Source: Antedon bifida (taxonomy: Eukaryota > Echinodermata > Crinoidea > Comatulida > Antedonidae). Taken from it: 64,000 bases of DNA. The translations under genes and the position numbers were made by a program. Positions 44,601 to 56,450 of the stretch are shown here, piece by piece (the first letter of the stretch is position 1; every line of letters starts with the position of its first letter). The notes under the pieces were generated by a model, which saw nothing but the letters and a program-made list of their open reading frames with translations, had not been told where the DNA came from and did not search any database. The stretch spans positions 14,122,717 to 14,186,716 of the forward strand of contig OY727098.1 in the NCBI GenBank assembly GCA_963402885.1. The letters run 5' to 3'.

Positions 44601-47600
44601 TTCGACTTTTGGTGTGCAGATGTGAGTAGCCCATCCTGTATATTGTGGCTGCAGCGAATGATGGAACTCTCTTTAAAAGAAAACACATTATTTTGAAAAA
44701 AATAATTAAATTGACAAAAATAAAAAAATTATCCAAAATATTGGGAGAAAATTGCAATTTATTGGGAGAGTGGGAGATGACTAAAAATAAATTGAATTGA
44801 TGTCTTTACATCTCATCCAAAGGACGAGGCAAAGAGAGTATAGTAGCTTGCCTAAAGGAAGCAAGCAACATTTTAGTGATATCCCATCCTCTTTAATTTG
44901 TATAGAGTTTAGATTTAATTTAAATATGCAGGCACTAAGAAAACCTTAACCACCCAATAATACTGGAAATTAATTAATAATAATGAATGCAGCTAGTAAT
45001 CAATGCAAAGTTGTGTCTTGACCTTACCAGGTACCCATTTGTACACCTGGGTGGAGAGAGGAAAATTTAAGTAAAGTGTCTTGCCTACGGATACAGGCAA
45101 TGCGGCGAGCATTGGATTCAAACACATGACCTCAAGATCAGTTCAAAACACTGCGCCACATGCCTTATTAATATATTAATGTTTAAAAAGGTGAACCTTG
45201 AGGCACATATTTCATTCTGTTGTATGTCTTCAAGTTTACAAGCTTTTTCCACCATCAAGTTCCACTGGGTTTCTGTCCTACGTTGGCTTAAAATTGCAGC
45301 AATGACTTTCTGGTGCAACTTCACAAGATCTTTCTCTGATGGCATCTGGATTGCCCTTCTGTCATCATACTCTTGGAAGTCATCCAGGTGCTTGCTTAGA
45401 GAGTCTTGGAAGGCATCAGGACATTTCTCTATAATGGTGTTTACATGTTTACGTAGAGGATGGTTATAACGAATGACATCAGAGGCTTTTCTTATATCCT
45501 TCGAGAAAATAAATTTAACTATTAATATCATTATTTTGAAATTAAAAAATATTGAATTGTTCTTTGTTTCCTATCAAGAATGTCTTCTGACATAACTAAC
45601 TTGTTATGTCCTAAAAACACTGAATTAAAAACATTTATTGATAATATAAATGTTATTATTAAACCTTATTTCAACAGATTAAACATAGTTCATTGGTTCT
45701 CTTCCTGCAAAAAGCCAAGGAAACCCCAAATAGATTACATTAGAGATAACCTGATCTTTTGTTCGATAGCCGTGACCTGCAAATTTGGCTCTATGGTGGA
45801 TGAAATTGGTGTTGTTATATCGTATATTTCAGTGTTTGTTTTATGCTAATACCACAAATTATTATGTAATGATGGTTTAGGAACTTTATTTAAAAAGCAT
45901 AGATATAAATTACGTTAAGTATTACAAGAAAACAAACTCAAAAACCCCAAAATTCAACTCAATATTTTTACCTCAAGAATATCTTCCAGTTCTTCATCAG
46001 CTTCAGATTTTTCTGTGCTAAGCTTCGCAACTTGAAAATAAGTATGGTTCAGTAAGTAGCTTTTACTTGATTCTGCCCAGTATTTCCTAGGTACTTCAAC
46101 CAAGCCATACCCTAACAGAAGAACCAGCAACAATAATCCCCAAGTATTGCTTGCAGTTATTCCAATAACTTGTAATTGGGCTCTAAAACAAACATAGAAT
46201 AGAAAGAATATTGTTATTTATAGTATTGTATCACATAGAACACCAAGATGCAGATGTCCCAACTTGAAAAAACCACTATGGACGAGTTAGGTTATCTGCA
46301 TCGCAAACGCCACATGCACGTCATACGTTAGAATATTGCGCACAGAAAAACAATTATGCCGTTGAAAAAATGTTAGTGTGCTCTCTATTTTGTGTCACGT
46401 CTAAGTATATACAGTATACACTATATACTGTATACGTACTACATACAGTGCAGAATAGGTGAAAATAACGGGACCTGCCTTTTCATCCAATTTTTACCAT
46501 GATGATGTCATCAAAATGAAACACGTAGATAGCAATTTTGGAAGGAAATTATCTGAGCAACAACATATCAACGGGTTGAATAAATTTGGATACGTAGAAT
46601 ATGGAAGCGCGCTCTTTTAAATGTCATGAACTATGACGCAAAATATGAAATTACGACTTTTATAATTGAATTGGCCAAATGATGACGTCATACCATCTGA
46701 TGTGCATAATTTGTACATGAATTCGTATCTACAATTCAACAGCTTCCAGAAAACGTTTTAATCATGAGTATCACTTTTCATTCTGAAGAGCTATAACATA
46801 TTGAAATTTATTGGAATGATGAAAATAAATTAAAATGGTAAATTATGAGAAAGATAATTGATTGACCTAGACAATATAAAAATATGGGGGAAAATGGAAT
46901 ACGGATAAGTGGAGATGCGCTCTATTAAATGTGATGAGAGACGACGAAAGAGACAAAAATCCTATATTTTATATTCGAGTGGCCATACGATGACGTCACA
47001 ATGTCAAATTAGCCATATTGATGCATGATCCGATATCTACAACTCATCAACTTCCAGAATATGTAAAAAAAAATTAAGGTCACCATGTAGTTTAGAAACT
47101 ATGACTGTTTAAAAAAAGGCATACTTTTGACGATTTTTTTAGTTTTCTCATCAAAAACGTGCGCAAATTGTCCAATTCGAAGTGCTCGTATGACGTAATT
47201 TTAATTTGAAATTGTTTAAAAGTTGGTAAAATTACTAGAAAAGGCTAGAAAAACATAATTCAGGCTCTTAGCGCTACGTGCGCATCACGCGCATAAAAAT
47301 GTGCACGCTCATGGACATTTTTACATGCTTAAAATGACATGAAACGCGTAGTACTTGATTTTTCGCATTTTGAAATTTTAAACGTGCATAACTTTCTGTG
47401 AAACATGCCACAGAAAGTTAGCGCATGATATAAATTACACTTTTGCCAAGTTTCAATTTAATTTGTTTTGTAGTTTTCAATTTATGTTAAATACGCGAAA
47501 TTCATAAAATTGCGCGTAACTTACGCTGTGCGACTCTAAAGTCATATAACAAAGTTTCTTGCACATCTACAGCTACAGGTCAATCTTATGACAAAGTTAA

Positions 47601-49404
47601 TACAATCTTATGTTGGCCAGAATTAGAGATACGCTGCGAACAAAATTCGTGGAAAGAAGAATATGGAAAAAAAAAAAGATCCTGACAATAAGTCAATGCG
47701 GATAACCAATTAAATATCAGACCAAAACATAGAGGGTGCTATAATTGTTTTAAAACATAGAGGGAACTACTGTATTTTTAAAAATCTCAGAATGTGGTGT
47801 GGTGATTGAAAGATGTTTGTCCTGCAAACACAAGATCGTGGGTTCTAATCTTTCTAGATCATTCTTATTTAAATAAAAATGTTTATTGACCATACTGTAA
47901 GATATCTAAAATAAATGTAAAGCAATTATACTTACGCATCTATGTTTAATTTTGGTGAAACAATTACATAGATGAGGAGAGCACCAAATATGACTAAATA
48001 GCTACCATACCAAATGAGATTCTCTATAAACGCTGATTTTAACTTTCCCCGTACAGTAAAATCACCAGCACTAGCATAGGATTTAAGCAAAGGTATAACA
48101 GCCCTATAATGAAAATATTTAAAAAATCAGATGAATGAAATAAAATTGACACCAATTAAATACAGTCCTTGTTAAGTGATAATGACCCCTCTCCCATCAG
48201 AGCTAAATGTATGACAATGTAAAGCGCCATACAAGCTCTTTGCATGACATAGCAACAACCACTAAATGGGCAAACCATCACTTATTATTATCATCGCAAT
48301 GGGCTAATTGTAAAGTATCATCTTGTATCTAAAGTTAAGTGTTATAACTGCAGGCTTTGAATGTTGTTGTTATTTTTGTTACACACCAAGGATAGCCCAC
48401 TATAGTCCGTAGACTTGTTTCCAGTGGGATCCTTCTGGTGGTGAATTGGGCAGTACACCGGAAGACGATCCCCTACTCTTTTTTTTGTGTTCTTTAACGT
48501 GTACATGAGCCATGTTGCATACGAAACCAATGGCTTAACATCTCATCTGAAAGACGGCAACCTGCAAGTTGGAACACACAGAGTGCGGTGATGGTATTAT
48601 AAAGAAATATAGATTAAACATTCTAAATCACCATGTTAATAGAAATGTTGTCCAATAAACAATCTTCCATATAATAGGTAGAATATCAGGAACATAGCTC
48701 CAGGGTTCCTGACAGTTTACAGCATCTCTGACGGATCGCCTATGAGTTGCATTCGCATCATAGTCATCAGAATTGTTCGTCACCATTGTGCTAATGATTG
48801 CTGCTGCTGAAGTTGTTGTAGTTCTTTCATCCTCCACTGGCATGGACGGACTGTTTTTGGTAGAGTCATGATCAGCTTTGCATTGCTGATAAAATGTCTA
48901 AGTAATAAACATAACAATCAATATATAAAATAACAAATTTGCTGCAGAAGTAACATATTACTATAACTGTGTTTTTTTTGCAATAATTTAACTTGCCTAG
49001 ATAATGTACTACAATTTAAATTAATCTAAAAGAATTTTAATATGTACTAGGGTCAGCTTTAATATAATTTGTATCCTGGGTGAATGAAGTTTTTTAACAT
49101 TAATACCAAGTAGTGAGCCCTCTCTCTCCGAATATAGTTTTCCTTGATATATTTTGCTAAGTACTACACTTAGTTTCTCAGTGCTTTCATTTATTTGTTT
49201 TTTTTACGTACATTTTTAATTAACACTTACCGCTGAAACATCAAGTGGAATGAGAAAGATTATAATCAATGAAAAGTACCAAGAGATAAAAGTGATGATG
49301 GTAACAAGTGGATGCTGTTTCCTCCAGTTACCATACTTATGTAATAAGTAAGCCGACAACACGAAGATGCAGATAATCTCTACCACCAGCGGACCCACAC
49401 TCAT
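41686..49404 (-). CDS. LMBRD2: LMBR1 domain-containing protein 2
   Basis: Eleven coding exons in transcript order: 49404-49231, 48897-48632, 48103-47936, 46182-45972, 45498-45197, 44670-44421, 44002-43869, 43298-43190, 42838-42634, 42506-42348 and 41891-41686, giving 727 residues against about 695 in vertebrates. Every join keeps frame. Recognisable family segments include the N-terminal helix and [28 protein letters not shown], the coiled region with [84 protein letters not shown] and the tail [10 protein letters not shown] ending GIFDDI. LMBRD2 is a multi-pass membrane protein of the LMBR1/lipocalin-receptor-like family, linked in vertebrates to GPCR and cAMP signalling. The loop encoded at 48632-48897 is Ser/Thr/Ala-rich and less conserved. 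Introns contain SINEs and MITEs. Confidence 0.96.
42999..43017. repeat. Poly-G tract in LMBRD2 intron
   Basis: A run of about 19 G on the plus strand (poly-C in the LMBRD2 transcript) lies between exons 42634-42838 and 43190-43298. Length is likely polymorphic or uncertain. Confidence 0.9.
44063..44217. repeat. MITE family 2, copy 3
   Basis: ATTACACAGACTAACAGTAACGG-type left end and CGTTACAGCTCATCTGTGTA right end. The interior (CCTTATGACCA, GATTCTATGTGGGACAAGCT) is close to copy 1. It lies in an LMBRD2 intron. Confidence 0.8.
44790..45165 (-). mobile_element. tRNA-derived SINE in LMBRD2 intron
   Basis: Read on the minus strand, GGCATGTGGCGCAGTG resembles box A and GTGTTTGAATCC box B. The body contains CACCCAGGTGTACAAATGGG and ends toward CCTCGTCCTTTGGATGAGAT, a layout common in marine invertebrate SINEs. 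It fills most of the intron 44671-45196. Confidence 0.6.
46440..47080. repeat. Two diverged tandem copies of a ~307-bp repeat in LMBRD2 intron
   Basis: GCGCTCTTTTAAATGTCATGA (46610) and GCGCTCTATTAAATGTGATGA (46917), each truncated here to its shared words, are followed by matching GGCCAAATGATGACGTCA / GGCCATACGATGACGTCA and ATCTACAA...CTTCCAGAA blocks. Spacing is about 307 bases. Confidence 0.6.
47090..47700 (+). repeat. CG-rich dispersed repeat, copy 2
   Basis: It resembles 31930-32570: GCGC-rich words, CATGCTTAAAATGACATGAA (compare ACGCTTAAAATTGCCTGAAA), then an A-run and GATCCTGACA at the end. It lies in the LMBRD2 intron 46183-47935. Confidence 0.5.
47785..47870 (+). repeat. tRNA-like SINE head
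   Basis: AATGTGGTGTGGTGATTG resembles box A and GTGGGTTCTAATCTTTC, about 45 bases on, resembles box B. No cloverleaf closes. Confidence 0.45.
48365..48590 (-). repeat. SINE-like dispersed repeat in LMBRD2 intron
   Basis: Contains TTAACGTGTACATGAGCCAT and CTTAACATCTCATCTGAAAG. The second is close to the TTACATCTCATCCAAAGGAC of the SINE at 44790-45165, suggesting a shared 3' module. Confidence 0.45.
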
Positions 49405-51340
49405 GCTTTTAATTTGTCACTGTTACTCTAGAAGAAACATAGACATGTTAATTATAATAACAAATATATAATATTTGAACAACCTAAATGGAGAATAAAA
49501 ATTACCAGCATTATTATAAATAACTATTACTAGGCCTAGGCCTTTTAGTAAGAGGTCCTTCAGTAGTGAAATACCCCTCCTGATAATGGTTTAGCCTACC
49601 GCGTGACCCAATGTAATGTGCGTCACTAACGAAGAGAGCAGCGTTTTTTTTAAAATTGGTTTTGACTAGTGACCACGGATAACGCTTACCGCTATACCAG
49701 GTACACACTAGATATAGATATTTGCCTTACGTATTCCACACCATGGATTAAGGAATAGAAGGATATGCATCAGTTTGAGATCAAAACTTCCATGACTCTA
49801 GCCGACAGAGCGCGGACCGCCCACAATGTTACAAAATAAACACAGTTTAATTAACCGTCGTTAACAACGAAACGGTCGCATGCCTAATATATTTTTTACT
49901 GCACATGATCAACAACCTTTAACCTTGTTGGCTATGCTTTCGCGCGCTCTTATATTGCTGGCGCGATTAATATTTTATATTTTTAACGCTAGCTGCTATG
50001 GCGACGATCAAAACTTTATGCGACGTACAGTATTTAATATTACTTTTCTGAATTCAAATTAAACCATCTCCCAGAAATATTACAAGATTATTAATAAATG
50101 TAATTACAAGATTAAATACAAATTGTTTGTAAATTGTAGTACCCTTTGGGTTAAAAAAACATTAATTTTGCCATGTTTGCGATTGATCTACGCTAATGTT
50201 TTTATGACCTTAAAGTAGCATTTTATGACCTGTAGTAGCCCTACATCTGAGACAACAACTAGTTGTTGTCTCAACCTACATGTACAATTACAAAATCAGT
50301 AAGGATACTAGGCCCAGGTCTTCTAGGCTTACTAGAAAACCCTATGATTTGCCAACATTGATATAGGCCTATAGGTAGGTACAGTATGCCTATTGGCAGG
50401 CTAATCTTAAGTGTAGTAGCTACAGCGTGTAAACATGATCTATATACTCATCGTTGTCTACTTTGTGTGGAAATAATGATACAGTAATAGACAAAAGGTA
50501 CTTTTATGCTTGTTTCCCTTGAGTCTACTTTTCAAAACGAAACGAACGCTAGAGAGTAGTAGAGTCAGTGGTGACGTATCGCAACTATACATAGCCAGCC
50601 AATTCCGGATCAGGGATCGCAGTTTTCATACAATTAGGCCTGGTGATTGGATGTGATGTGGATGAAATAACCACATCGATAATTAAGGAGATTTATGAAA
50701 CCACTGCTTAGCCATATATTAAAAACATGTTTGTTGTACTTGAGACCACAAGACACGGTAAAAACATACATGGTCAAATGCATAATTTAATATTCTATAG
50801 ATTAACGCAATTTTGAATGGCAGGAGGTGACAGACCAATATGATAATTCAAATATAAAAATTGCATATTTTATTAATATTACCAACTACTTAAAATTACC
50901 GGTCGTAAGAAAGTATACTTTTCGTAGTCCGATTGTGATGAAATTAAAACAGAATTGTTCAACAATATATTGTTGAGGTCAATTAATCATCGACGCAGAC
51001 ATGTCTACATGGCTACGTTTTGTTCTCAAAAAATGTAACAGTTGATTCGCAGCGTTCTATAGAGGGCCGCGGTTAGAGAGCGTGTTTTCTTGATTGTCAG
51101 CAGTGCTTTAGTATAGACAAGCACGTTGGAAAATCGTTTAATGTCAACGGCGATGCTTATCCTTCTATTTCTTAATCCATGTCCACACTAAAGAGACACC
51201 ACGAACCGGACAGCAAGTGAGATGCATTCTACAAGGTTGAACAGAGCTTTCAAGTCAGCCACTCGTCGGATCGGGTTGCAGATTACACTCCCCGGTATGT
51301 CTTGTGGAAAAGATTAAAACATATATTAGTGCAACGAGCT
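49405..51340. other. LMBRD2 upstream region
   Basis: No coding exon seen. It holds the LMBRD2 promoter and 5' UTR (position not determinable). Several short GC and CpG patches occur near 49800-49880 and 51040-51100, and a short palindrome TGAGACAACAACTAGTTGTTGTCTCA-like site (two 12-base halves) lies near 50250-50274. Confidence 0.5.
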
Positions 51341-51359
51341 GCTGGGCGATGAGCACTAG

Positions 51360-51600
51360 GAAATTTCCCCATTTTGGACAAATCGGATTTCTCTATTGGA
51401 CAGTTTCTCTATATTGGACACAGCACTTCTCTATTCCGGACAGAAATGTCCCCATTTTGCACAAATCGAATTTCTCTATATTGGAAAGTTTCTCTATTTT
51501 GGACACAGCACTTCTCTATTCTGGACAAAAATGTCCCCATTTTGGACAATTGGGACAGTTTCTCTATATTGGACACAGCACTTCCCTATTCTGGACAAAA
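51360..51600 (+). repeat. ~84-bp minisatellite, about three units
   Basis: CCCCATTTTGGACAA starts near 51366, 51448 and 51533, each followed by TTTCTCTATATTGGAC and ACACAGCACTTCTCTATT blocks. It reads open in several frames only because the unit lacks stops. Confidence 0.85.
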
Positions 51601-51649
51601 ATGAACTGTATGAATTCGTCAAAATGCTGTTAGTGTTTGGCCTATCCAA

Positions 51650-52290
51650 CTGACCGGTTACATTCTCCTGTGCCATGGGGTTAGTACTACGGGGGTTGGT
51701 ATGGGACATTGTAGCATTCCTTGACAATATCGTCGTGCTGGGCAAAACCTTTGAAGACCATCTAAATAACTTAACCAATGTCCTGGGTAGATTTAGGAAT
51801 GGCAACTTTAAACTAAAACCTGTTGTACCGTCTGACTGAGAAGGGAGCCCAATTTAGAGAGGACCAGCAGGTCGCTTTTGAAACTCTCAAGAATGCAGTG
51901 GTTCAACCTCTTGACTTGACATGACCGAACACAAGTGATGAATTCATACTGGATGTGGATGTACCAGATCACGCCATCGGTGGTGAACTGCTGCAGGTGC
52001 AAGAGGATAAGAAACAAGAAATCGCCTACAGTAGCATCCGGCTCACCGCTGAACAATGTAACTACTGCACAACCCGTAAGTAGTTGCTGGCCTTTTTGTG
52101 TAAGAACCAACCACCGCAGTCTGACTTAGTTCCTGAATTTCAAGGATTCTCAAGGGCAGCTAGCTCATTGGATGGAGGATCTCAGCAAGTACACCATGAT
52201 GGTACTGTAGTTGAACATCGAAACCGAATTGTTTAGTTCTTTATGTAAAGTTTTACAGATCCACAATCTGTAAATAGAAATGTAGATCCA
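51650..52290 (+). pseudogene. Ty3/Gypsy retrotransposon pol relic
   Basis: Frames broken by shifts and stops carry the RT segment DIVAFLDNIVVLGKTFEDHL (catalytic YLDD replaced by FLDN), GNFKLKP, then an RNase H part with EKGAQFREDQQVAFETLK, VPDHAIGGELLQVQ and IAYSSIRLTAEQCNYCTT, and WMEDLSKYTM. Sequence between the RT and RNase H parts is deleted. No LTR was found. Inactive. Confidence 0.82.
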
Positions 52291-52549
52291 AATCCACCTA
52301 TGGAGATTAGCACAACCAATATCAGGTTGACGCAGCAGCAGGTTGATGGGAAGTGGTGGTCCTTGGAGGAGCAAGAAGAAACTGACTGCTCAACAAGCGA
52401 CTAGCGACTGCTCAACGCTGTACTGTACCACCACTATACTAACTGCGGAGGTCAGTGAAGACGTTGTCAGAGTGGAGACTGCCATTGGCCCGGTACCAGA
52501 GCACAAGCCATCAATCGCAGCAACATCTGACCAATAACCACAGAGGAAA

Positions 52550-52990
52550 AATCTGTGTGTGTATCCAGGATGTGACTACCTTGCGGTACATAACATGTGG
52601 AGGCATGTGTGGGTGCAGCACCCCACAAGATGCAGACCAAGCTGTACCTGCTGCAAAAAAATGCTACAGAAATCATGGGGAGATCTGAGGCCATATAGGC
52701 TGTATAGAGGAGATACATTGCCTTTGGCGAGACGGGTACGATGTGAGGATTGGGGTACACCAAAGAAAGACATGCCTTCTGGCCAACTCTCCCGACTGAA
52801 GGCCTTGGTGCGCTCCAGCACTACCCGGGTGCTCGGGGAAATTGGTCTTGACTACTCAATATCTGATTGGTTTCCAGGAGATGTTGCGCTGCCTTCTCTC
52901 GCAGGGGTTCTCGTCAAGACATCACCTAGCGATCTGCCTGCACCTGAGAGGCAGCCGCAATTATTTTTGCACTCAACCAAATTACAACAC
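52550..52990 (+). pseudogene. C2H2 finger plus TatD-like fragment, probably element-derived
   Basis: An open frame gives CVYPGCDYLAVHNMWRHVWVQ then H, a plausible C2H2 finger (C-x4-C, H-x4-H), followed about 60 residues later by QLSRLKALVRSS and RVLGEIGLDYS. The latter fits the GEIGLD strand of TatD-type metal-dependent DNases, where the Glu binds metal. The N-terminal HxH motif and the rest of the barrel are absent. From memory of family architecture, zinc finger plus TatD-like ORFs occur in repetitive elements of marine invertebrates. It lies directly after the Gypsy relic. Confidence 0.45.
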
Positions 52991-53486
52991 AACTCACTTT
53001 TTTTTTAAATTGTTTTAAATTCAGAAATAAATTAATTTTTAATTAGGCCTAGACTAGTTTATTTACAAGGCCATGCCTAGAAAATATCTATAACAAATGT
53101 AATATTAAAAAGTGATAGGCTAGGCCTAGGCCCGCCCCGGCTACCCTACATGCACTGGACACCAGCTCTCACTGGCTAGGCGATCTAGACCTCTCTAGAG
53201 ACCAAAAATCCTTCTTTAATATTGAGAGAGAGGCTAGCCTACTAGCCTACCACTCGCTCTAGTTTTTGCAGTTACTTTAATATATATCTGTATAAATTTT
53301 AACTTTAATCAACTAAAATGAGAATAAAGTACACATACCATTTAAATCAAAAGTTATATTCATTTCGTAATAATATGAAATTGCAGTTTAAAGGATCAAA
53401 ATAACACAGGCTCACTTGCTTCTAGTAGTCAAATCAGCCTGCTGTCACACGAAATAAAGAAATACAACAAACACAACACGTCACAC

Positions 53487-54340
53487 TATGGAACGCCGTC
53501 ACTGCCTTCTTTGGCTCTTTTACCATTCGGCTGGCTCTTTCACCATTTACGGCTCTTTCACCACTTTTACCATTACGTTCGGCACTTTTACCATTTCATA
53601 TGGCTCTTTTACCATTTCATATGGCTCTTTTACCATTTCATACGGCTCTTTCATCGTTTGGTGCTTTTCTATTTAACCCTTTTACCATTAATTTTACGTT
53701 CTGTCAGTGCTTTCATCATTCAGTGCTTTTACCTTTCGGCCCTTTTCACGTCTCAACAAATATGACCCTTGACATCAGGTCAACTGAGAAAATGTGACTG
53801 CTGCATGGAGCCTAGTCCAACTTGCTCAAACTTGCCCAAGTACACGCGCGGCACACCAAGTCCTAAGGCAGGAGGTTGTTTCCACCGTACCCCACCACCA
53901 CCAATAGGTGAAAAATTGTTCAACCAATCAAAACTTTTTCGATTCGTGTGAATATATTCTATATTTTATACACTGTCTCTGTCTCTATATGCCTAACCGC
54001 GTATTTTTCACCTATTGGAACGACCTGCCTCGGACTCAATGTCGCGTGTGTACTTGGGCAAGTTTGAGAAAGTTAGACTAGGCTCCATGCAGCAGTCACA
54101 TTTTCTCATTTGACCCGATGTCAAGGGTCATATTTGTTGAGACGTCAAAAGGGCCGAAAGGTAAAAGTACTGAATGATGAAAGCACCGAACGTAATGATG
54201 AAAGAATCGTATGAAATGATGAAAGAGCCGTGTGAAATGGTAAAAGAGCCGTATGAAATGGTCAAAAGAGCCATATGAAATGGTAAAAGTGCCGAACGTA
54301 ATGGTAAAAGTGCCGAAGAAGGCAGTAACGGCGTTCCATA
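53487..54340. mobile_element. Foldback element P1 with TATGGAACGCCGT termini
   Basis: Two arms of about 350-430 bases face each other around a centre near 53950. Outer ends are TATGGAACGCCGTCACTGCC and its complement (GGCAGTAACGGCGTTCCATA). The direct repeat TCACAC flanks both ends (53481-53486 and 54341-54346), a likely 6-base target-site duplication. Each arm contains a short tandem repeat of about 20 bases (TTTTACCATTTCATATGGCTC type). No transposase frame is present. Confidence 0.8.
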
Positions 54341-55030
54341 TCACACTCGATCCTGTGTCTGGCTCCTGTGGCTTGGTTTTTTTGTTGTCAAAAGTGGTTT
54401 GATGATCAGAAAAGACGATTATTGTATTGTGGTGGTACGGAGTGGTGTATGAGGCGCCATGCGCAGCAAAAATGTCACGCAAAAATACAAGTGGAAATTT
54501 TAAAAGTACTGTGTAATTGACCAAATGAACATTTTAAAATACTATGTCTGATTTCTTAAAACGTACTGTGTAATTTTTAAAATACAAATGAACATTTTAA
54601 AATACTATGTATGATTTCTTAAAACGTACTGTTTATGTGTAATTTTCAAAATACAGGTCTGATTTTCGCCTCAAACGTACGGTAGTCTAAATGCAATGTT
54701 TAAAATGCGACGTCACTCTCAGTTAGACATCTCTAACTGAGCGTGACGGATCATTCCATTTTTTGTTGGGGAGGCAATAGGTAAATTAAACATACGTCGC
54801 AAACGCACATGTGGTAGTGGTGTATAGTACGTGGATTATTACCAAGTGCGCGAGTGTAGTGATGAGATGCGGAATCGGATGATCCGCGTTGTGGATGCAT
54901 AGTTTACTGCTACTTACAGTGGCACGTGTTTTTGGGTAGGTTTATTCTAATTAATTAATTAAATTAAAATTATTATGAATAATTTATTTATACTTATTTT
55001 ACAGTTCACTACTAGTCCTAGATTTAGGTA

Positions 55031-55790
55031 TGGAACGCCGTTTACGCAAGTTTAGGCGATGATAAAATGAAAATCGCGTCGATGCAATAAAAATTGCGTC
55101 GATGTGATGAAAATTGCGCCGATGAATATAGTATCGATGTAGGCCTAATGAAAATTGCGTCGATGTGATGAACATTGCGTCGATGAAAATTGCGTCGATG
55201 TGATGAAAATTGCGTCAATGTTAATAAAACCAAGGAAATTGTTGTCGACTTTAGAAAAAATAAGTTAAATAAATTTCCGCTGTATATAAATAACTCTCAA
55301 GTTGAAATATTCGGGAAGCGTTTAATTAAGAAAACGCATTGTATATTGCATGCTAGATTCAAGCATGGAGGAAAATCCTCCATGATTCAAGCCATCCCAT
55401 GCATAATGTATTTGAGATGTTACGTAGCGGTAGACGATACCGGCCCATCACTTCTCGTACTAATAGGTTTCGCAACATCTTCTATACAGCTGCCATTCGG
55501 GCACTGAATGCTAGTTGGGCCGGGGAAGCCGTACGAGAGTGATGTGACATAAGATTATTGTAATTGTGTGGGTTTTTTTTAATTATTATTTAATGATCTG
55601 TATTTTGTGTCTCAGAGCAAACACAATTTCTATGTATATATTTTATTTTACTGTATACGCAAATGACAATAAAAGGAAAGGATGATTTCCACTAATAAAT
55701 GAATGAATGAATGTGATGAAAATTGCGTCGATGAAAATTGCGTCGATGAAAACTGCATCGAATAAAACTGCATCGATGAAAACTGCGATC
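55031..55790. repeat. GCGTCGATG minisatellite with a P1-type terminus, split by a LINE
   Basis: TATGGAACGCCGTTTACGCA, the same terminal word as P1, opens this block. Tandem ATGAAAATTGCGTCGATGTG units follow to about 55206 and resume at 55706-55790. The middle is a LINE 3' fragment. Confidence 0.75.
55207..55705 (+). mobile_element. LINE 3' fragment inserted in the minisatellite
   Basis: NVNKTKEIVVDFRKNKLNKF followed by YINNSQVEIFG is the post-palm region of CR1/L2/Rex-type reverse transcriptases. A later frame gives YRPITSRTNRFRNIFY and AAIRALNASW, the family's C-terminus. The 3' end is ATGACAATAAAAGG then (AATG)n. Internally deleted and inactive. Confidence 0.8.
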
Positions 55791-56173
55791 TCCCTGCCGG
55801 TATGATTTGAATATCATGTCTTGGATGCTGGACATTTTAAGTTTATGTAGGCCTACTGTACTGGTGGATTAACACGGAAGCAATTCCGCATCTCATCCAC
55901 TACACTCGCGCACTTGGTAATAATCCACGTATCATACACCACTACCACATGTGCGTTTGCGACGTATGTTTAATTTACCTATTCCCTCCCCACCAAAAAA
56001 TGGAATGACCCGTCACGCTCAGTTAGAGATGTCTAACTGAGCGTGACGAATCGCTTCCATTTTAAACATTGCATTTAGACCGTGCGTTTGAGGCGAAAAT
56101 CAGACATGTATTTTAAAAATTACACAGTACGTTTTAAGAAATCAGACATAGTATTTTAAAATGTTCATTTGTA

Positions 56174-56450
56174 TTGTCCCCCAAAAACATGAAAAATGAA
56201 AATTAATTAAATCAGACTTTGAGTATGTTATTTTGTAGTTTTAATAAAGTTAATCACTTCCAATGGAAAAAAAACCAAAATAAAAACTTTCTCACTTATA
56301 AAATGACAAAATAAATGGTTAAATTCAACCAAAAATCCATTGGCTGGGAGCCAATTTGACCAATTTTTGGTCAAAGTGGATAACTATTGTGTTACATTAA
56401 TCTGGAATATTAAAAAAAAAATTGTAAGAATTATTTTTTCAGGGGGACAA
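56174..56450. repeat. MITE with TTGTCCCCC termini, nested in P2
   Basis: TTGTCCCCC and GGGGGACAA end the element, with TA on each side as a target-site duplication. The core is AT-rich with imperfect inverted symmetry (CCAATGGA...TCCATTGG). Confidence 0.85.

Noticed and set aside
45580-45849. 89-residue plus-strand ORF in LMBRD2 intron
   Set aside because: No recognisable domain, no splice context and antisense to an intron.
53488-53797. Overlapping ORFs rich in FTISYGS-type repeats
   Set aside because: Translation of a tandem repeat inside foldback element P1, open in three frames.
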